Position numbers and translations under genes: made by a program. A stretch of 64,000 bases of DNA, taken from Faecalibacter rhinopitheci. GTDB taxonomy: Bacteria; Bacteroidota; Bacteroidia; Flavobacteriales; Weeksellaceae. How positions within the stretch are numbered: position 1 is the first letter of the stretch; each line of letters begins with the position of its first letter. Positions 35,717 through 45,083 of this stretch are shown one piece after another. The stretch spans positions 434,001 through 498,000 of the forward strand of contig NZ_JADGIK010000001.1 in the NCBI RefSeq assembly GCF_015234135.1, written 5' to 3'. The notes under the pieces were generated by a model. That model did not search any database, had not been told where the DNA came from, and was given only the letters and a program-made list of their open reading frames with translations.

Positions 35717-36847
35717 TTAATGTGGACCAGGCCCATTCGGTTTTTCTAAATCCGTATTCCAAATCTTAATTTTATCATCTTTGGTAATACCTTTTTTCAC
35801 TTCAACATTGACTCCATCAGTGATTCCTAATGTTAAATACTTTTTCTCATAAACTGCATCCTGCCCGCTTCCAGATTTTAAAACATCAACATAAGGTTTT
35901 TGATTTTCATCGTATCTTATATGAGCAGATTTTACAAGTAATACATTTTGTACACCCGAAGTGATAACTTCTGCATTTGCAGAATAACCTGCACGAATAA
36001 AGTTTTGAGAATCTAGTTGTATTGGCGCTTTGATATCAAATTGTACCACGCCATTATTAGCTACACCTTGAGGAGAAATAAAATCTAAAATAGCAGTAAA
36101 CGTCTTATTTGGAATCGCACCAATTGATACATTAATTTTCATTCCTTCTTTTAATTTTCCAACTTCAGATTCATCAACTTTCCCTTGGAAAATCATCTTA
36201 GTAATATCGGCCATAGTTGCAATAGTTGTTCCGGTAGAGAAATTATTGATTTCTTGTACCATATTTCCTACTTCTACAGGAATATCTAACACGACACCAG
36301 ATGTAGTTGCTGTAATACGTGTTGTTGCGTAGGCTTCTAAGCCTGGAGCTACACCAGTTTGCGCAACTTTATAATCAGTCTGTGCTGCTCTCAGAGTTTG
36401 CTGAGCACTTTGATACATTGCTAAAGCGTTATCATAATCTGATTTTGGAATTACACCTTGCTTATAAAGTGTATTGGCACGATTGTAATCTTTTTGTTGA
36501 AGATTAACTTGAATTTCTGCCGAACGAATATTTTGCGCAGCTTGATTTAATGAAGCGACATTTGGTACAACTTTAATTTCTGCAATTAATTGACCTTTTT
36601 CCACATATTGACCTTCTGAAACATTAATTGATTTAATAACTCCAGAAATATTGGGTTTAATTTCAATAGTTTCTACAGGTTTTACCTCTCCAGTCGCTAC
36701 TGCTTTCACTTCTAAATTACCCATAAATGGCTGAGTAATTTCGTAGACTTGATTATCTTGACTATTTTTTTTACCAAAATATCCTATTACACCTACTACA
36801 AGTGCAATAAATACTACGATTGCTACAATTTTTAGAACTTTTTTCAT
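35717..36847 (-). CDS. Periplasmic adaptor (HlyD/MacA family)
   Basis: This 376-residue membrane-fusion protein has an N-terminal membrane helix (about 5-24), two lipoyl-like halves (about 60-90, with ATGEVKPVETIEIKP, and about 185-200), a coiled-coil hairpin rich in Gln/Ala (about 100-165) and a beta-barrel domain. It would bridge the two inner-membrane permeases to an outer-membrane channel, which is not present in the window. It is the last gene of the operon formed with the ATPase and the two permeases. Confidence 0.92.
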   Translation of the reverse strand: MKKVLKIVAIVVFIALVVGVIGYFGKKNSQDNQVYEITQPFMGNLEVKAVATGEVKPVETIEIKPNISGVIKSINVSEGQYVEKGQLIAEIKVVPNVASLNQAAQNIRSAEIQVNLQQKDYNRANTLYKQGVIPKSDYDNALAMYQSAQQTLRAAQTDYKVAQTGVAPGLEAYATTRITATTSGVVLDIPVEVGNMVQEINNFSTGTTIATMADITKMIFQGKVDESEVGKLKEGMKINVSIGAIPNKTFTAILDFISPQGVANNGVVQFDIKAPIQLDSQNFIRAGYSANAEVITSGVQNVLLVKSAHIRYDENQKPYVDVLKSGSGQDAVYEKKYLTLGITDGVNVEVKKGITKDDKIKIWNTDLEKPNGPGPH

Positions 36848-36873
36848 TCTATGTTAATTATATTTTCTTAAAA

Positions 36874-38127
36874 CTATTCTTCTCTTAAAGCATCAATTGG
36901 CTTTATGGAAATAGCTCTCTGAGCAGGTATAAGTCCCGCTAAAGTCGCCATTACTACCATAATCATTAATGCTACAAATAACGTAAATAAATCTATTGAA
37001 GCATTATAAATTGGAATACTATCGTTTCCTGGGATTATAACTTCATTCAAAAACATTAATATTAATCCCGCACCTACTATTCCGGCAAGTCCAGCAATTA
37101 ACGTTAAAACGACAGATTCTAATAAAATTTGACCTCTAATTTGAGCAGGTATTGCGCCTAAAGCTCTTCTTATCCCAAATTCTTTTGTTCGTTCAGAAAC
37201 AGTAATTAATAAAATACTTGAAATTGCAATTACACCAGAAAATAAGGTCATTGCTCCCACAACTATTGCTAAAAATTGCATTCCTTTTACAAATTTCATT
37301 ATTTTGCCTAACATCTCACCTAAATTAAAACCTCCCAAACCTTGATCATCATCAGGAGCTATATTTTTAATTCTTTTTAAATAAGATTTTAACTGTTTTT
37401 CAAATGACACGATATCATAATCATTGGGTAAACTCAGGGATAAATATTGAATTTTTTCACCCTGATTATATACTTTCTGGAAGGTTGTAAATGGAATATA
37501 TATTTGATCTTTTGATTCTACCGGAGATGAGGGAGAATCATAAACTCCGACAATAGTATAATAACTATCTGCAATTCTAATCTTTTCACCGATAGGATTA
37601 GCTTTTTTGTTGAAATAATTTTCTACTACTTCTATACCAAGTACACAAACTTTTGATTCAGTTTTTATATCGTCTTCGTTAATAAATCTTCCTTTTATAA
37701 TATCTTTTCCAAACATTCTATTTTGGTCAGGATAATCTCCATTTACTGTATAAAAATTATATTTAGATCCAAATGCAACAACAGAGTTTGGCATCATATT
37801 ACGTGGAGCAATTAGTGAAATTTGAGGAAATTGCCCTTGAATTTGACGCACATCACTCATTTTTAATTCAATTGTTCGACCTTTTTGATATCCTTGAAAT
37901 GGCATTGAGGTTTTACCTCCCCAAATAAATAATGAATTAGTCGCTGCATCTGCTAAGTTACGATCAAAACCATTTTGCATTCCTCTTGTTAATCCTAATA
38001 ATAGGACAAAAAGAAACATACCCCACGCTACACCAATCATCGTAAGTATGGTGCGTAGTTTGTTTTTGCGAATAGCTGAATAAACTTCGCTCCAAGCATC
38101 TATATCAAATAAAAGTTTAATATTCAT
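36874..38127 (-). CDS. MacB-type ABC permease
   Basis: This 417-residue permease has the MacB_PCD architecture: a first membrane helix (about 24-44), a large periplasmic domain (about 50-270), and three helices (about 290-310, 335-360, 380-405). Near the end is the conserved LAGLIPAQRAISIKPIDALREE. Its start overlaps the stop of the next upstream permease gene as TAATG, indicating translational coupling. With the ATPase and adaptor it forms a MacAB-like exporter; the substrate is unknown. Confidence 0.93.
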   Translation of the reverse strand: MNIKLLFDIDAWSEVYSAIRKNKLRTILTMIGVAWGMFLFVLLLGLTRGMQNGFDRNLADAATNSLFIWGGKTSMPFQGYQKGRTIELKMSDVRQIQGQFPQISLIAPRNMMPNSVVAFGSKYNFYTVNGDYPDQNRMFGKDIIKGRFINEDDIKTESKVCVLGIEVVENYFNKKANPIGEKIRIADSYYTIVGVYDSPSSPVESKDQIYIPFTTFQKVYNQGEKIQYLSLSLPNDYDIVSFEKQLKSYLKRIKNIAPDDDQGLGGFNLGEMLGKIMKFVKGMQFLAIVVGAMTLFSGVIAISSILLITVSERTKEFGIRRALGAIPAQIRGQILLESVVLTLIAGLAGIVGAGLILMFLNEVIIPGNDSIPIYNASIDLFTLFVALMIMVVMATLAGLIPAQRAISIKPIDALREE

Positions 38128-39356
38128 TATTCGTCTCTTAAGGCATCAATTGGTTTTATACGTGCAGCTCTTAAAGCTGGAATCATTCCGGAAACTGTTC
38201 CTGCTACAAAAAGAATTACAGTTGCTAAAATCAATGATTTAGATTCAACTCCAGGATTATATATAAAGTAATCTTCTAAACTATCGCCAATGTTTTCTAC
38301 AACTAAAGTAGCTAAAAGAATGCCTATTGCACCAAAAATTAATGTAATTATAATTGCTTCCTGCATTATAAGTGAAAGTACACTCACCGGAGTAGCGCCT
38401 AGAGCTTTTCGAATTCCGATTTCTTTTGTTCTCTCTTTTACACTAAAAACCATAATATTACCAATACTTACAATACCTGCAATTAGGCTTCCTCCACCTA
38501 TAATAAATACAACTACTGTAAGAATAAAGAAAAACTGATCGGTTTCTTCCATAGATTCTGCAGCGTTCCTTACTCTAACTCCACTAAAATCATCAGGTGA
38601 TATACTGTATCTATTTTTTAAATTATAATCTATTGTACTAGAAAGCTTCTTAATATCATCTAACTTCAAATTGTCCTTTGGAGCAATGATAATTGATGAA
38701 ACTTCATCTGTTGCATAAATCGTTTTAAAAGTGGTATAAGAAGCATATATAGAGCGCTCAGCATTATCTCCACCATCTGGACTTTCAAAAATCCCTACAA
38801 TCTGATACACTCCTTTTCCAATCTGTAAATTCTGTCCAATTGGTATTTGTCCTGGGAAAAAATCTTGCGCAACTAACCGACCAATAACAATCGATTTGGT
38901 ATGATTATCCATATCCTTTTTATTAATAAATCGGCCTATGGTTACATTTTCATTGATGATGTTTTCGTAGTCTGGATATACTCCTGTTACTGAATATGAT
39001 CCTGAGTTGGCTCCATTACGAATTGTATCTGATTTAGATATAGTCGCAACTCCATATTTTATTTGTTCAGGAAATGAATTTAGAATAAAATTTAAGTCTT
39101 TTTCTTTCAATTTTATTTCTCGCCCTTTCTTAAAACCATTATAAGATTCTGAAGTTGTTCCTCCGGAAATTGTAATATTTAAAGAATTTGCATTATAAAA
39201 TTGTTTTTGAAATCCATTTTGCAATCCGTTACCCAAACCAAATAAAGTTATAAAAACAAATAAGGCCAAAGCAATCGTTAAACCAGATAACGATGTTCGC
39301 AATTTATTACTTGAGATTGAGGCCCAAATTTCACTCCAACGATCAATATCAAACAT
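38127..39356 (-). CDS. MacB-type ABC permease, second copy
   Basis: This 409-residue permease has the same domain order as its neighbour: a first helix at about 24-44, a periplasmic domain, three C-terminal helices, and the ending MIPALRAARIKPIDALRDE. The two permeases are probably a heterodimer driven by the single ATPase. They are related but clearly diverged, so the duplication is old. Its start lies 4 bases after the ATPase stop. Confidence 0.93.
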   Translation of the reverse strand: MFDIDRWSEIWASISSNKLRTSLSGLTIALALFVFITLFGLGNGLQNGFQKQFYNANSLNITISGGTTSESYNGFKKGREIKLKEKDLNFILNSFPEQIKYGVATISKSDTIRNGANSGSYSVTGVYPDYENIINENVTIGRFINKKDMDNHTKSIVIGRLVAQDFFPGQIPIGQNLQIGKGVYQIVGIFESPDGGDNAERSIYASYTTFKTIYATDEVSSIIIAPKDNLKLDDIKKLSSTIDYNLKNRYSISPDDFSGVRVRNAAESMEETDQFFFILTVVVFIIGGGSLIAGIVSIGNIMVFSVKERTKEIGIRKALGATPVSVLSLIMQEAIIITLIFGAIGILLATLVVENIGDSLEDYFIYNPGVESKSLILATVILFVAGTVSGMIPALRAARIKPIDALRDE

Positions 39357-39360
39357 AAGT

Positions 39361-40050
39361 TTATACGCGTACTTGGTTTACTTTTTCATCACTAATAATC
39401 ACACCATCCTTTAGTCGCACAATACGTTTACACATTTGTGCAATATCATCCTCATGTGTTACCATAAGAATTGTTTTTCCCTCATCATTAATTTCTTGGA
39501 TAAGATGCATTACTTCTTGAGATGTTTTGGTATCTAATGCTCCTGTAGGCTCATCTGCTAACAAAAGTTTAGGTCTTGCAGCTAGTGCTCGTGCAATTGC
39601 AACACGTTGTTTTTGTCCACCAGACAGTTCATTCGGCATATGATTTGCCCAAGGCTCTAAACCTACACGTTGCAGATATCCCATCGCAAATTTATGACGT
39701 TCTGATCTTTTCACTTTTTGATAATATAATGGTAATGCAACGTTTTCTACTACATTTTTAAAATTTATCAAGTTATAGGATTGGAAAATAAATCCTAAAA
39801 ATTTATTTCTATAATTTGCAGCTTTCGTTTCATTTAATTTTTCAATTCTAAAACCATCTAAATCATAAATACCTGAATCGTGTTCATCCAACATTCCAAT
39901 AATATTTAACAATGTAGATTTTCCTGATCCAGAAGATCCCATAATGGCAACAAATTCGCCTTCCGCAATCTCTAAATCTATTCCTTTTAGAACGTGAAGG
40001 GTATTTTTACCCATTTTATATGACTTATTTAAATTTTTAATTGAAATCAT
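39361..40050 (-). CDS. ABC transporter ATPase (MacB/LolD type)
   Basis: This 229-residue ATPase is the first gene of the four-gene export operon. Walker A GSSGSGKST is at about 38-46, the signature LSGGQKQR at about 142-149 and Walker B LLLADEPTGALDT at about 162-174, with the switch His in MVTHEDDI. It matches the MacB/LolD/FtsE branch, which serves exporters and lipoprotein release. TATCTTTA on the minus strand near 40069 is a possible -7 element. Confidence 0.95.
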   Translation of the reverse strand: MISIKNLNKSYKMGKNTLHVLKGIDLEIAEGEFVAIMGSSGSGKSTLLNIIGMLDEHDSGIYDLDGFRIEKLNETKAANYRNKFLGFIFQSYNLINFKNVVENVALPLYYQKVKRSERHKFAMGYLQRVGLEPWANHMPNELSGGQKQRVAIARALAARPKLLLADEPTGALDTKTSQEVMHLIQEINDEGKTILMVTHEDDIAQMCKRIVRLKDGVIISDEKVNQVRV

Positions 40051-40155
40051 TGAATAATGTCTTTAAGCTAAAGATAGTTTATCAGTCGTAAAAAATAACA
40101 TTTTGTTACAAGAATCTATAAACATTCCTAATATATACAATTTCCTGTTTTTTTT

Positions 40156-42615
40156 CTACATTGGATCGACGTCAACATCTATCCGTACTGAACGATATGC
40201 AGCAATTGTACACAACCTATCTATTTCTTTTCTAATTAATTGTTTCACTTTCATGGGTGATTGATTAGGCAAAACCTTAATCATTACATCTGTAATATAA
40301 AGATTATTTATCCGACCAACAGAAGGCGCTTCTGGACCTAATAAACAACGTGAATCAAAATTTGGTTTTAATAATTTCACTAATTGCTCAGCAGTTTTAT
40401 CTAACCTTTCCTTATTTTTATGTTTAAATCTTAATTTTATGATACGTGCGAATGGAGGATAATAAAATTCCTTGCGCTCGTATAAAATATCACTCATTGT
40501 TTTTTGATAATTGTAAGTAGTTACATTTTGTAAAACTAGATGTTCAGGCTGATAAGATTGAATCAATACTTTTCCTTGATCCTCCCTTCTCCCTGCTCTA
40601 CCTGAAACTTGTGTCAGTAACTGAAAAGCTTTTTCATGTGCTCTAAAATCCGGAAAATTTAATAACGAATCTGCTCTAATAACACCTACGAAATTAACAT
40701 TCCCAAAATCAAACCCTTTTGTCAACATCTGAGTTCCGATTAAAATATCTACTTCATGATTTTCAAAATCCTCAATTAGTTTCTCATATGCGAATTTACC
40801 TCGCATAGCGTCAACATCCATTCGTCGAATGCGTGCCTCTGGAAATATATCTTGCAATTGATGCTCAATTTGCTCTGTACCTAATCCTTTTGTATTTAAT
40901 TCTACTGAACCACAACTTACACATCGATTAGGTTTTGCTTGGGCATAGCCACAATAATGACATTTTAATTGATTGGAGAATTTATGATAGGTTAAACTTA
41001 CATCACAATTAGGACACTCGGGAGTATTCCCACACGAGTTACATTCTAAAATTGGTGCATAACCACGGCGATTTTGAAACAAAATCACTTGTTTCTTCTC
41101 TTTCAATTGTTCTATAATTTCGTCGCGCAAAATATGGGAGATATCATGAGTCAATTCTTTCTCTTTTTGAGCTTTCTTTAAATCTACTAATTTTATATCT
41201 GGTAGTTTAATATTCCCAAAACGTTCATTCAGTTCTATATAGCCATATTTCCCTTGTCGTGCATTGTAGTAACTTTCTATAGATGGAGTGGCAGAACCTA
41301 ATAATGTCTTGGCATTCATCATTGAAGAAAGTACCATTGCCATATCCCTACCTTGAAAAAATGGCTTAGTATCAATTTGTTTATATGAAGATTCGTGCTC
41401 TTCATCAACGATGACTAATCCTAATGATGTAAATGGCAGAAACAAAGTAGTACGAGGGCCTATTACAATATCAAATTCGACATTTAATGTCTTTTTCCAT
41501 AACTCAACACGTTCGTTTTGATTAAATTTTGAATGATAGACACCTACTCTTTCGCCAAAATGTTTCTTAATACGATGAACAATTTGCGTAGTAACAGAAA
41601 TCTCGGGCAACAAATACAACACTTTATTCCCCTTTTTTATTACTTGCTCCATCAATTTAATATATATTTCCGTCTTCCCACTCGATGTTACCCCGTGTAA
41701 TAAAACAGTTTGTTTAGCAGAAAATTCTGCTTTTATTTTTTCCAGAACTTCTGTTTGTTTTAAGGTAAGTTGGTGTATTTCCTCTTTTTCCGTTTCTGTT
41801 TCATCAACTCTAGAAGTTTGATGTTGATATATTTCAACTGCGCCCTTTTCTGCCAAAGTTTTAACAATCGAATTTGTAGTTCCCATTTTGACAAATTCAG
41901 AAACTTTTAAAGGTTCATTTGGCTTTTGGGTTTCAATTGTAATTAATTGTAATAATGCTTCTCGTTGTTTTTGTGCACGGTTTAAAGAATCTAGTATTTG
42001 AATAAATGCAGCATCATTCCCCTTTATATTGGGATGAATTCGCACATAGTTTTCAATCTTAGGCGTATATTTTTCTTGAATTTTCTCATCCAATTGAATT
42101 ATTCCTTTATCAATTAGAAGTTTTAAGGTCGGAATAGCAGATTTATCATCTATAATCAATGCAGCTTCTTCTACTGAAATGAGTTGACGTAATTTTAAAG
42201 CTTCGTATACCAAAAACTCATTATCATTTAACTCTTCAATTTTCTCATAATTATCTATAATCAACCTTACAAAGGTCTGCGATTCTAATTTTAATGCAGA
42301 AGGAAATGCATTTCTAAAAACATCTCCCAAGGAACATACATAATAATTAGCAATCCATTCCCAAAATTTTATTTGAGTTGGAGTTACAATAGCTTCATCA
42401 TCTAGAAAAGCATAAATGCCTTTTGTTTTATATAATTCTGGTTTATTCTGATGAATAGAATGAATAACGCCTGTGTACAATTTTTGCGTTCCAAATGGGA
42501 CGGCAACACGTTGGCCAATTTTAATTTGCTGTAAATCAGAATCCGTTAAATGATACGTAAAAGTACCTTCTAAGTTTAGTGGTAATATAATTTCTGCAAA
42601 ATAACTTGTATTCAT
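40156..42615 (-). CDS. priA: Primosomal replication helicase PriA
   Basis: This 819-residue helicase restarts stalled forks by loading DnaB through the primosome. The 3'-DNA-binding domain is at the N-terminus (about 1-110), Walker A GVTSSGKTE at about 305-315, the DEEH box in VIVDEEHESSYK at about 411, and the zinc-binding module with eight cysteines (CNSCGNTPECPNC, then CHYCG and CVSCGS) at about 525-565. The C-terminal helicase motifs (GTQMLTKGFDF and QVSGRAGR) are intact. It is a single gene. Confidence 0.97.
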   Translation of the reverse strand: MNTSYFAEIILPLNLEGTFTYHLTDSDLQQIKIGQRVAVPFGTQKLYTGVIHSIHQNKPELYKTKGIYAFLDDEAIVTPTQIKFWEWIANYYVCSLGDVFRNAFPSALKLESQTFVRLIIDNYEKIEELNDNEFLVYEALKLRQLISVEEAALIIDDKSAIPTLKLLIDKGIIQLDEKIQEKYTPKIENYVRIHPNIKGNDAAFIQILDSLNRAQKQREALLQLITIETQKPNEPLKVSEFVKMGTTNSIVKTLAEKGAVEIYQHQTSRVDETETEKEEIHQLTLKQTEVLEKIKAEFSAKQTVLLHGVTSSGKTEIYIKLMEQVIKKGNKVLYLLPEISVTTQIVHRIKKHFGERVGVYHSKFNQNERVELWKKTLNVEFDIVIGPRTTLFLPFTSLGLVIVDEEHESSYKQIDTKPFFQGRDMAMVLSSMMNAKTLLGSATPSIESYYNARQGKYGYIELNERFGNIKLPDIKLVDLKKAQKEKELTHDISHILRDEIIEQLKEKKQVILFQNRRGYAPILECNSCGNTPECPNCDVSLTYHKFSNQLKCHYCGYAQAKPNRCVSCGSVELNTKGLGTEQIEHQLQDIFPEARIRRMDVDAMRGKFAYEKLIEDFENHEVDILIGTQMLTKGFDFGNVNFVGVIRADSLLNFPDFRAHEKAFQLLTQVSGRAGRREDQGKVLIQSYQPEHLVLQNVTTYNYQKTMSDILYERKEFYYPPFARIIKLRFKHKNKERLDKTAEQLVKLLKPNFDSRCLLGPEAPSVGRINNLYITDVMIKVLPNQSPMKVKQLIRKEIDRLCTIAAYRSVRIDVDVDPM

Positions 42616-42755
42616 TCCTTAAATTTAATAGGCCAATTTAGGAAGATTTTAGAAGAATGTAAATTAAATGATTCATTGAAAAATAATTTTTAAATCATAA
42701 ATTTAATAGGCATGAATATTGGTTGTAAATTTAAAAGAACCAAAACCACCAATTA

Positions 42756-43052
42756 ATGCTAAATAATATAATTAAACAACTTGACACTTGTAACAAGCCA
42801 ATACTACACGTTATTTTCAGAAATAACAATACCCGCATTGCAGCATTAGGATTAAGGAAAGGACAAAAATTAATTGATCATCAATTACCAGTTGCCGCAA
42901 AAATTATTCTATTAGAGGGAAAAATTGAAATTGATTCTAAAATTGAAATTGTTGTTTTAGAAAAATTTAATGAATATGAAATACCCAAAAAAGTAATTCA
43001 TCAAGTTCGGACTATTGAAAATGCTCTGGCTTTAATTGTTTTAGATTTTTAA
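42756..43052 (+). CDS. Cupin-like small protein
   Basis: This 98-residue protein looks like a single small cupin barrel. Residues 30-56 give a motif-1 pattern (LRKGQKLIDHQLPVAAKIILLEG) and residues 75-80 a motif-2 remnant IPKKVIHQV with a His. The usual motif-1 HxH-E metal set is reduced to one His, so metal binding is doubtful. The family is my recognition by pattern only. It is a single gene between convergent neighbours and ends in a bidirectional terminator. Confidence 0.6.
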   Translation: MLNNIIKQLDTCNKPILHVIFRNNNTRIAALGLRKGQKLIDHQLPVAAKIILLEGKIEIDSKIEIVVLEKFNEYEIPKKVIHQVRTIENALALIVLDF

Positions 43053-43067
43053 AAAATTATAATTCAT

Positions 43068-43097
43068 AAAAAAGCCCTTCAATTGAAGGGCTTTTTT
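43068..43097. terminator. Bidirectional terminator
   Basis: A perfect 30-base palindrome with A- and T-run flanks lies between the convergent cupin-like and proline dehydrogenase genes. Confidence 0.9.
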
Positions 43098-43117
43098 TAT
43101 AATATATATAAAGTAAA

Positions 43118-44284
43118 TTATTTATTTCTTCGCTTTAATTCTTTTTCAATCAAACCTAATTCTCTACCAGTTTGTCCTGCAACTGAAGTATTCTCTTGCG
43201 CTCTACGAATTAAGTAAGGCATAACTTCTTTGATTGGTCCATAAGGTAAATATTTTGCAATATTAAATCCTAAATGAGCCAAATTAAAAGAAATATTATC
43301 ACTCATACCAAATAACTGTCCAAACCAAAAATTACGATTTGAAGGTTGAATTCCTTTTTCTTGCATTAATTTAATCAGTAACTCGCAAGAAAATTCGTTA
43401 TGAGAACCAGCAAATAATCCAAAAATACTGTAATTATCTACTACAAAACGAATTGCAGCATTATAATCTCTATCAGAAGCTTCTTTATTTGGCTGTATAG
43501 GAGATGGATATCCATCGGCTTGTGCACGAGCACGCTCTTTTTCCATGTAAGCACCACGAACAATTTTATACCCTAAATAATATCCTTCATTAGAAGCTTT
43601 AGCATACATTTTTTTAAGATAAGCTAAGCGATCATGTCGATACATTTGCAATGTATTCCAAATTAATGGACGATGCACATTATATTTCACCATCATTTCA
43701 TCTGTTAACTCATCCGCTGCATCTTGCATCCAAGATTCTTCTGCATCTACCATAATATTAACATCTGCATCAAACCCCGCCTTACATACTACATCAAAAC
43801 GATGACGAACATTTGCCCATCGATTTTGTTCATCAGCAGTAAGTTCTAGGTTCTTACCAACCTTTTCAAACAATTCAATTCGCCCAAAAGCTGTAGGTTT
43901 AAAAACAACAAAAGGAACTTCAGGATTATCTTTTGCAAGATCAACTAAATGTAACATCACATCCTTTACATGGTCGAACTCAGATTCTTCTGTTTGCCCT
44001 TCCACAGAATAATCTAATATTGAACTTACACCATATTTATAAAGATCTTTGGCGACTTTTACAGCTTCTTCTGCAGTTTCTCCACCAACAAACTGTTTAT
44101 AGATTGTTTCTCGAATTGCAGGTTTAACCAAAGGTAAATGTGTAGCAAAAGGTAATTTGAAGAATAATGTACCTAAATTAGTTAATGCAGGATTTCCGAT
44201 TAACTTAAATAAGTAATTTGCCTTTTTTAATTCAGCATCTGATTTAGAGCTAAATGCATGTTCTGTATTGTCAAATAAAGACAT
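43118..44284 (-). CDS. Proline dehydrogenase family protein
   Basis: This 388-residue FAD-dependent protein has the PRODH TIM-barrel sequence: LDYSVEGQTEES at about 86-97, VVFKPTAFGRIELF, IMVDAEESWMQDAAD, IVRGAYMEKERA and the C-terminal FGMSDNISFNLA and YLPYGPIKEVMPYLIRRAQEN. It oxidises proline to pyrroline-5-carboxylate. The Bacteroidota form is a separate single-domain enzyme, unlike the bifunctional PutA of proteobacteria. It is a single gene. Confidence 0.94.
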   Translation of the reverse strand: MSLFDNTEHAFSSKSDAELKKANYLFKLIGNPALTNLGTLFFKLPFATHLPLVKPAIRETIYKQFVGGETAEEAVKVAKDLYKYGVSSILDYSVEGQTEESEFDHVKDVMLHLVDLAKDNPEVPFVVFKPTAFGRIELFEKVGKNLELTADEQNRWANVRHRFDVVCKAGFDADVNIMVDAEESWMQDAADELTDEMMVKYNVHRPLIWNTLQMYRHDRLAYLKKMYAKASNEGYYLGYKIVRGAYMEKERARAQADGYPSPIQPNKEASDRDYNAAIRFVVDNYSIFGLFAGSHNEFSCELLIKLMQEKGIQPSNRNFWFGQLFGMSDNISFNLAHLGFNIAKYLPYGPIKEVMPYLIRRAQENTSVAGQTGRELGLIEKELKRRNK

Positions 44285-44348
44285 TGATAGTTTGTTTATA
44301 ATAATTTATATTAAACAAATGTAACTAGAATGAAATTATTAAGCAATA

Positions 44349-44379
44349 AAAAAACCTACAAGAAACTTGTAGGTTTTTT
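44349..44379 (-). terminator. Terminator of the L31 gene
   Basis: A perfect 14-base stem (44349-44362 with 44366-44379) with an AAA loop is followed by T-runs on the minus strand, after the ribosomal-protein gene. Confidence 0.9.
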
Positions 44380-44438
44380 CTATTTTAATATAACAATAAT
44401 AATTAATTAAGCAAAATTGCCTAATTCTTAATCTATTA

Positions 44439-44690
44439 TTAGTTAGCTCTTTTTGCGTATTTGCTTTTGAATTTATCGATACGTCCTGCAGTATCAATTA
44501 ATTTTTGTTTTCCTGTGTAGAAAGGGTGAGAAGAAGAAGAGATCTCCATTTTGATTAATGGGTATTCAACTCCGTCAATTTCAATATTGTCTTTTGTATC
44601 AGCACATGATTTAGTGATGAATACTTCCTCGTTAGACATATCTTTAAATGCTACTAAACGATAATTTGTTGGGTGGATATCTTTTTTCAT
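44439..44690 (-). CDS. rpmE2: Ribosomal protein L31, type B
   Basis: This 83-residue protein starts MKKDIHPTNYRLVAFKD at 44690; the frame extends to 44753 but the extra part is unrelated leader. It has the long type B form of L31, with SSSSHPFYTGKQKLIDTAGRIDKFKSKY and a single Cys, so it is the zinc-free paralogue. Type B is often induced by zinc starvation where both forms exist, but in flavobacteria it may be the only copy. A good promoter and a strong terminator bracket it. Confidence 0.95.
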   Translation of the reverse strand: MKKDIHPTNYRLVAFKDMSNEEVFITKSCADTKDNIEIDGVEYPLIKMEISSSSHPFYTGKQKLIDTAGRIDKFKSKYAKRAN

Positions 44691-44723
44691 TTTAAAAATC
44701 TTCTTTCTAAACTTAATCGGGCG

Positions 44724-44753
44724 CAAAGATAAAATTAAAATTGATTCAAACAA
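44724..44753 (-). promoter_or_regulatory. L31 promoter
   Basis: On the minus strand TTG (44753-44751) precedes TATCTTTG (44731-44724) by 19 bases, a good Bacteroidota promoter. The ATG follows 33 bases later, and I see no Zur-like site. Confidence 0.65.
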
Positions 44754-45083
44754 TAATTATTTTGAAAATTATTTATTGTAAAAATTGAAACCTTAACTTT
44801 TTGCTTTAATAAGACAATATTCCGAGTGTAATGGACTTCTTAGAATCATGAATTATTGACTAAGCTTTTTGTTAATTATTTTACTTGTGCAAATATATAT
44901 AATCTGCTTTCATTTTACAAATGTTTCAAAAAAATATGGTTAAATATTATTGTAAACCACTATAAACATGAGAATTAAGAACTTCATTTTTAAAAAAATT
45001 ACATTCAATAAATTAGAAAGAATCTAAAGCTAACAATAAATTAATATTTTAGTAGTTTAAAATAGAGAAGAAACAACTAAAAT
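44754..45083. other. Intergenic region before the surface lipoprotein gene
   Basis: About 330 bases hold no convincing gene. A 19-codon frame at 44968-45027 is too short and has no support. The region should carry the promoter of the lipoprotein gene at 45084, but I do not see a good TAnnTTTG. Confidence 0.4.

Noticed and set aside
44968-45027. A 19-codon frame upstream of the 45 kb lipoprotein gene.
   Set aside because: It is too short, with no domain, no conserved spacing and no promoter support.
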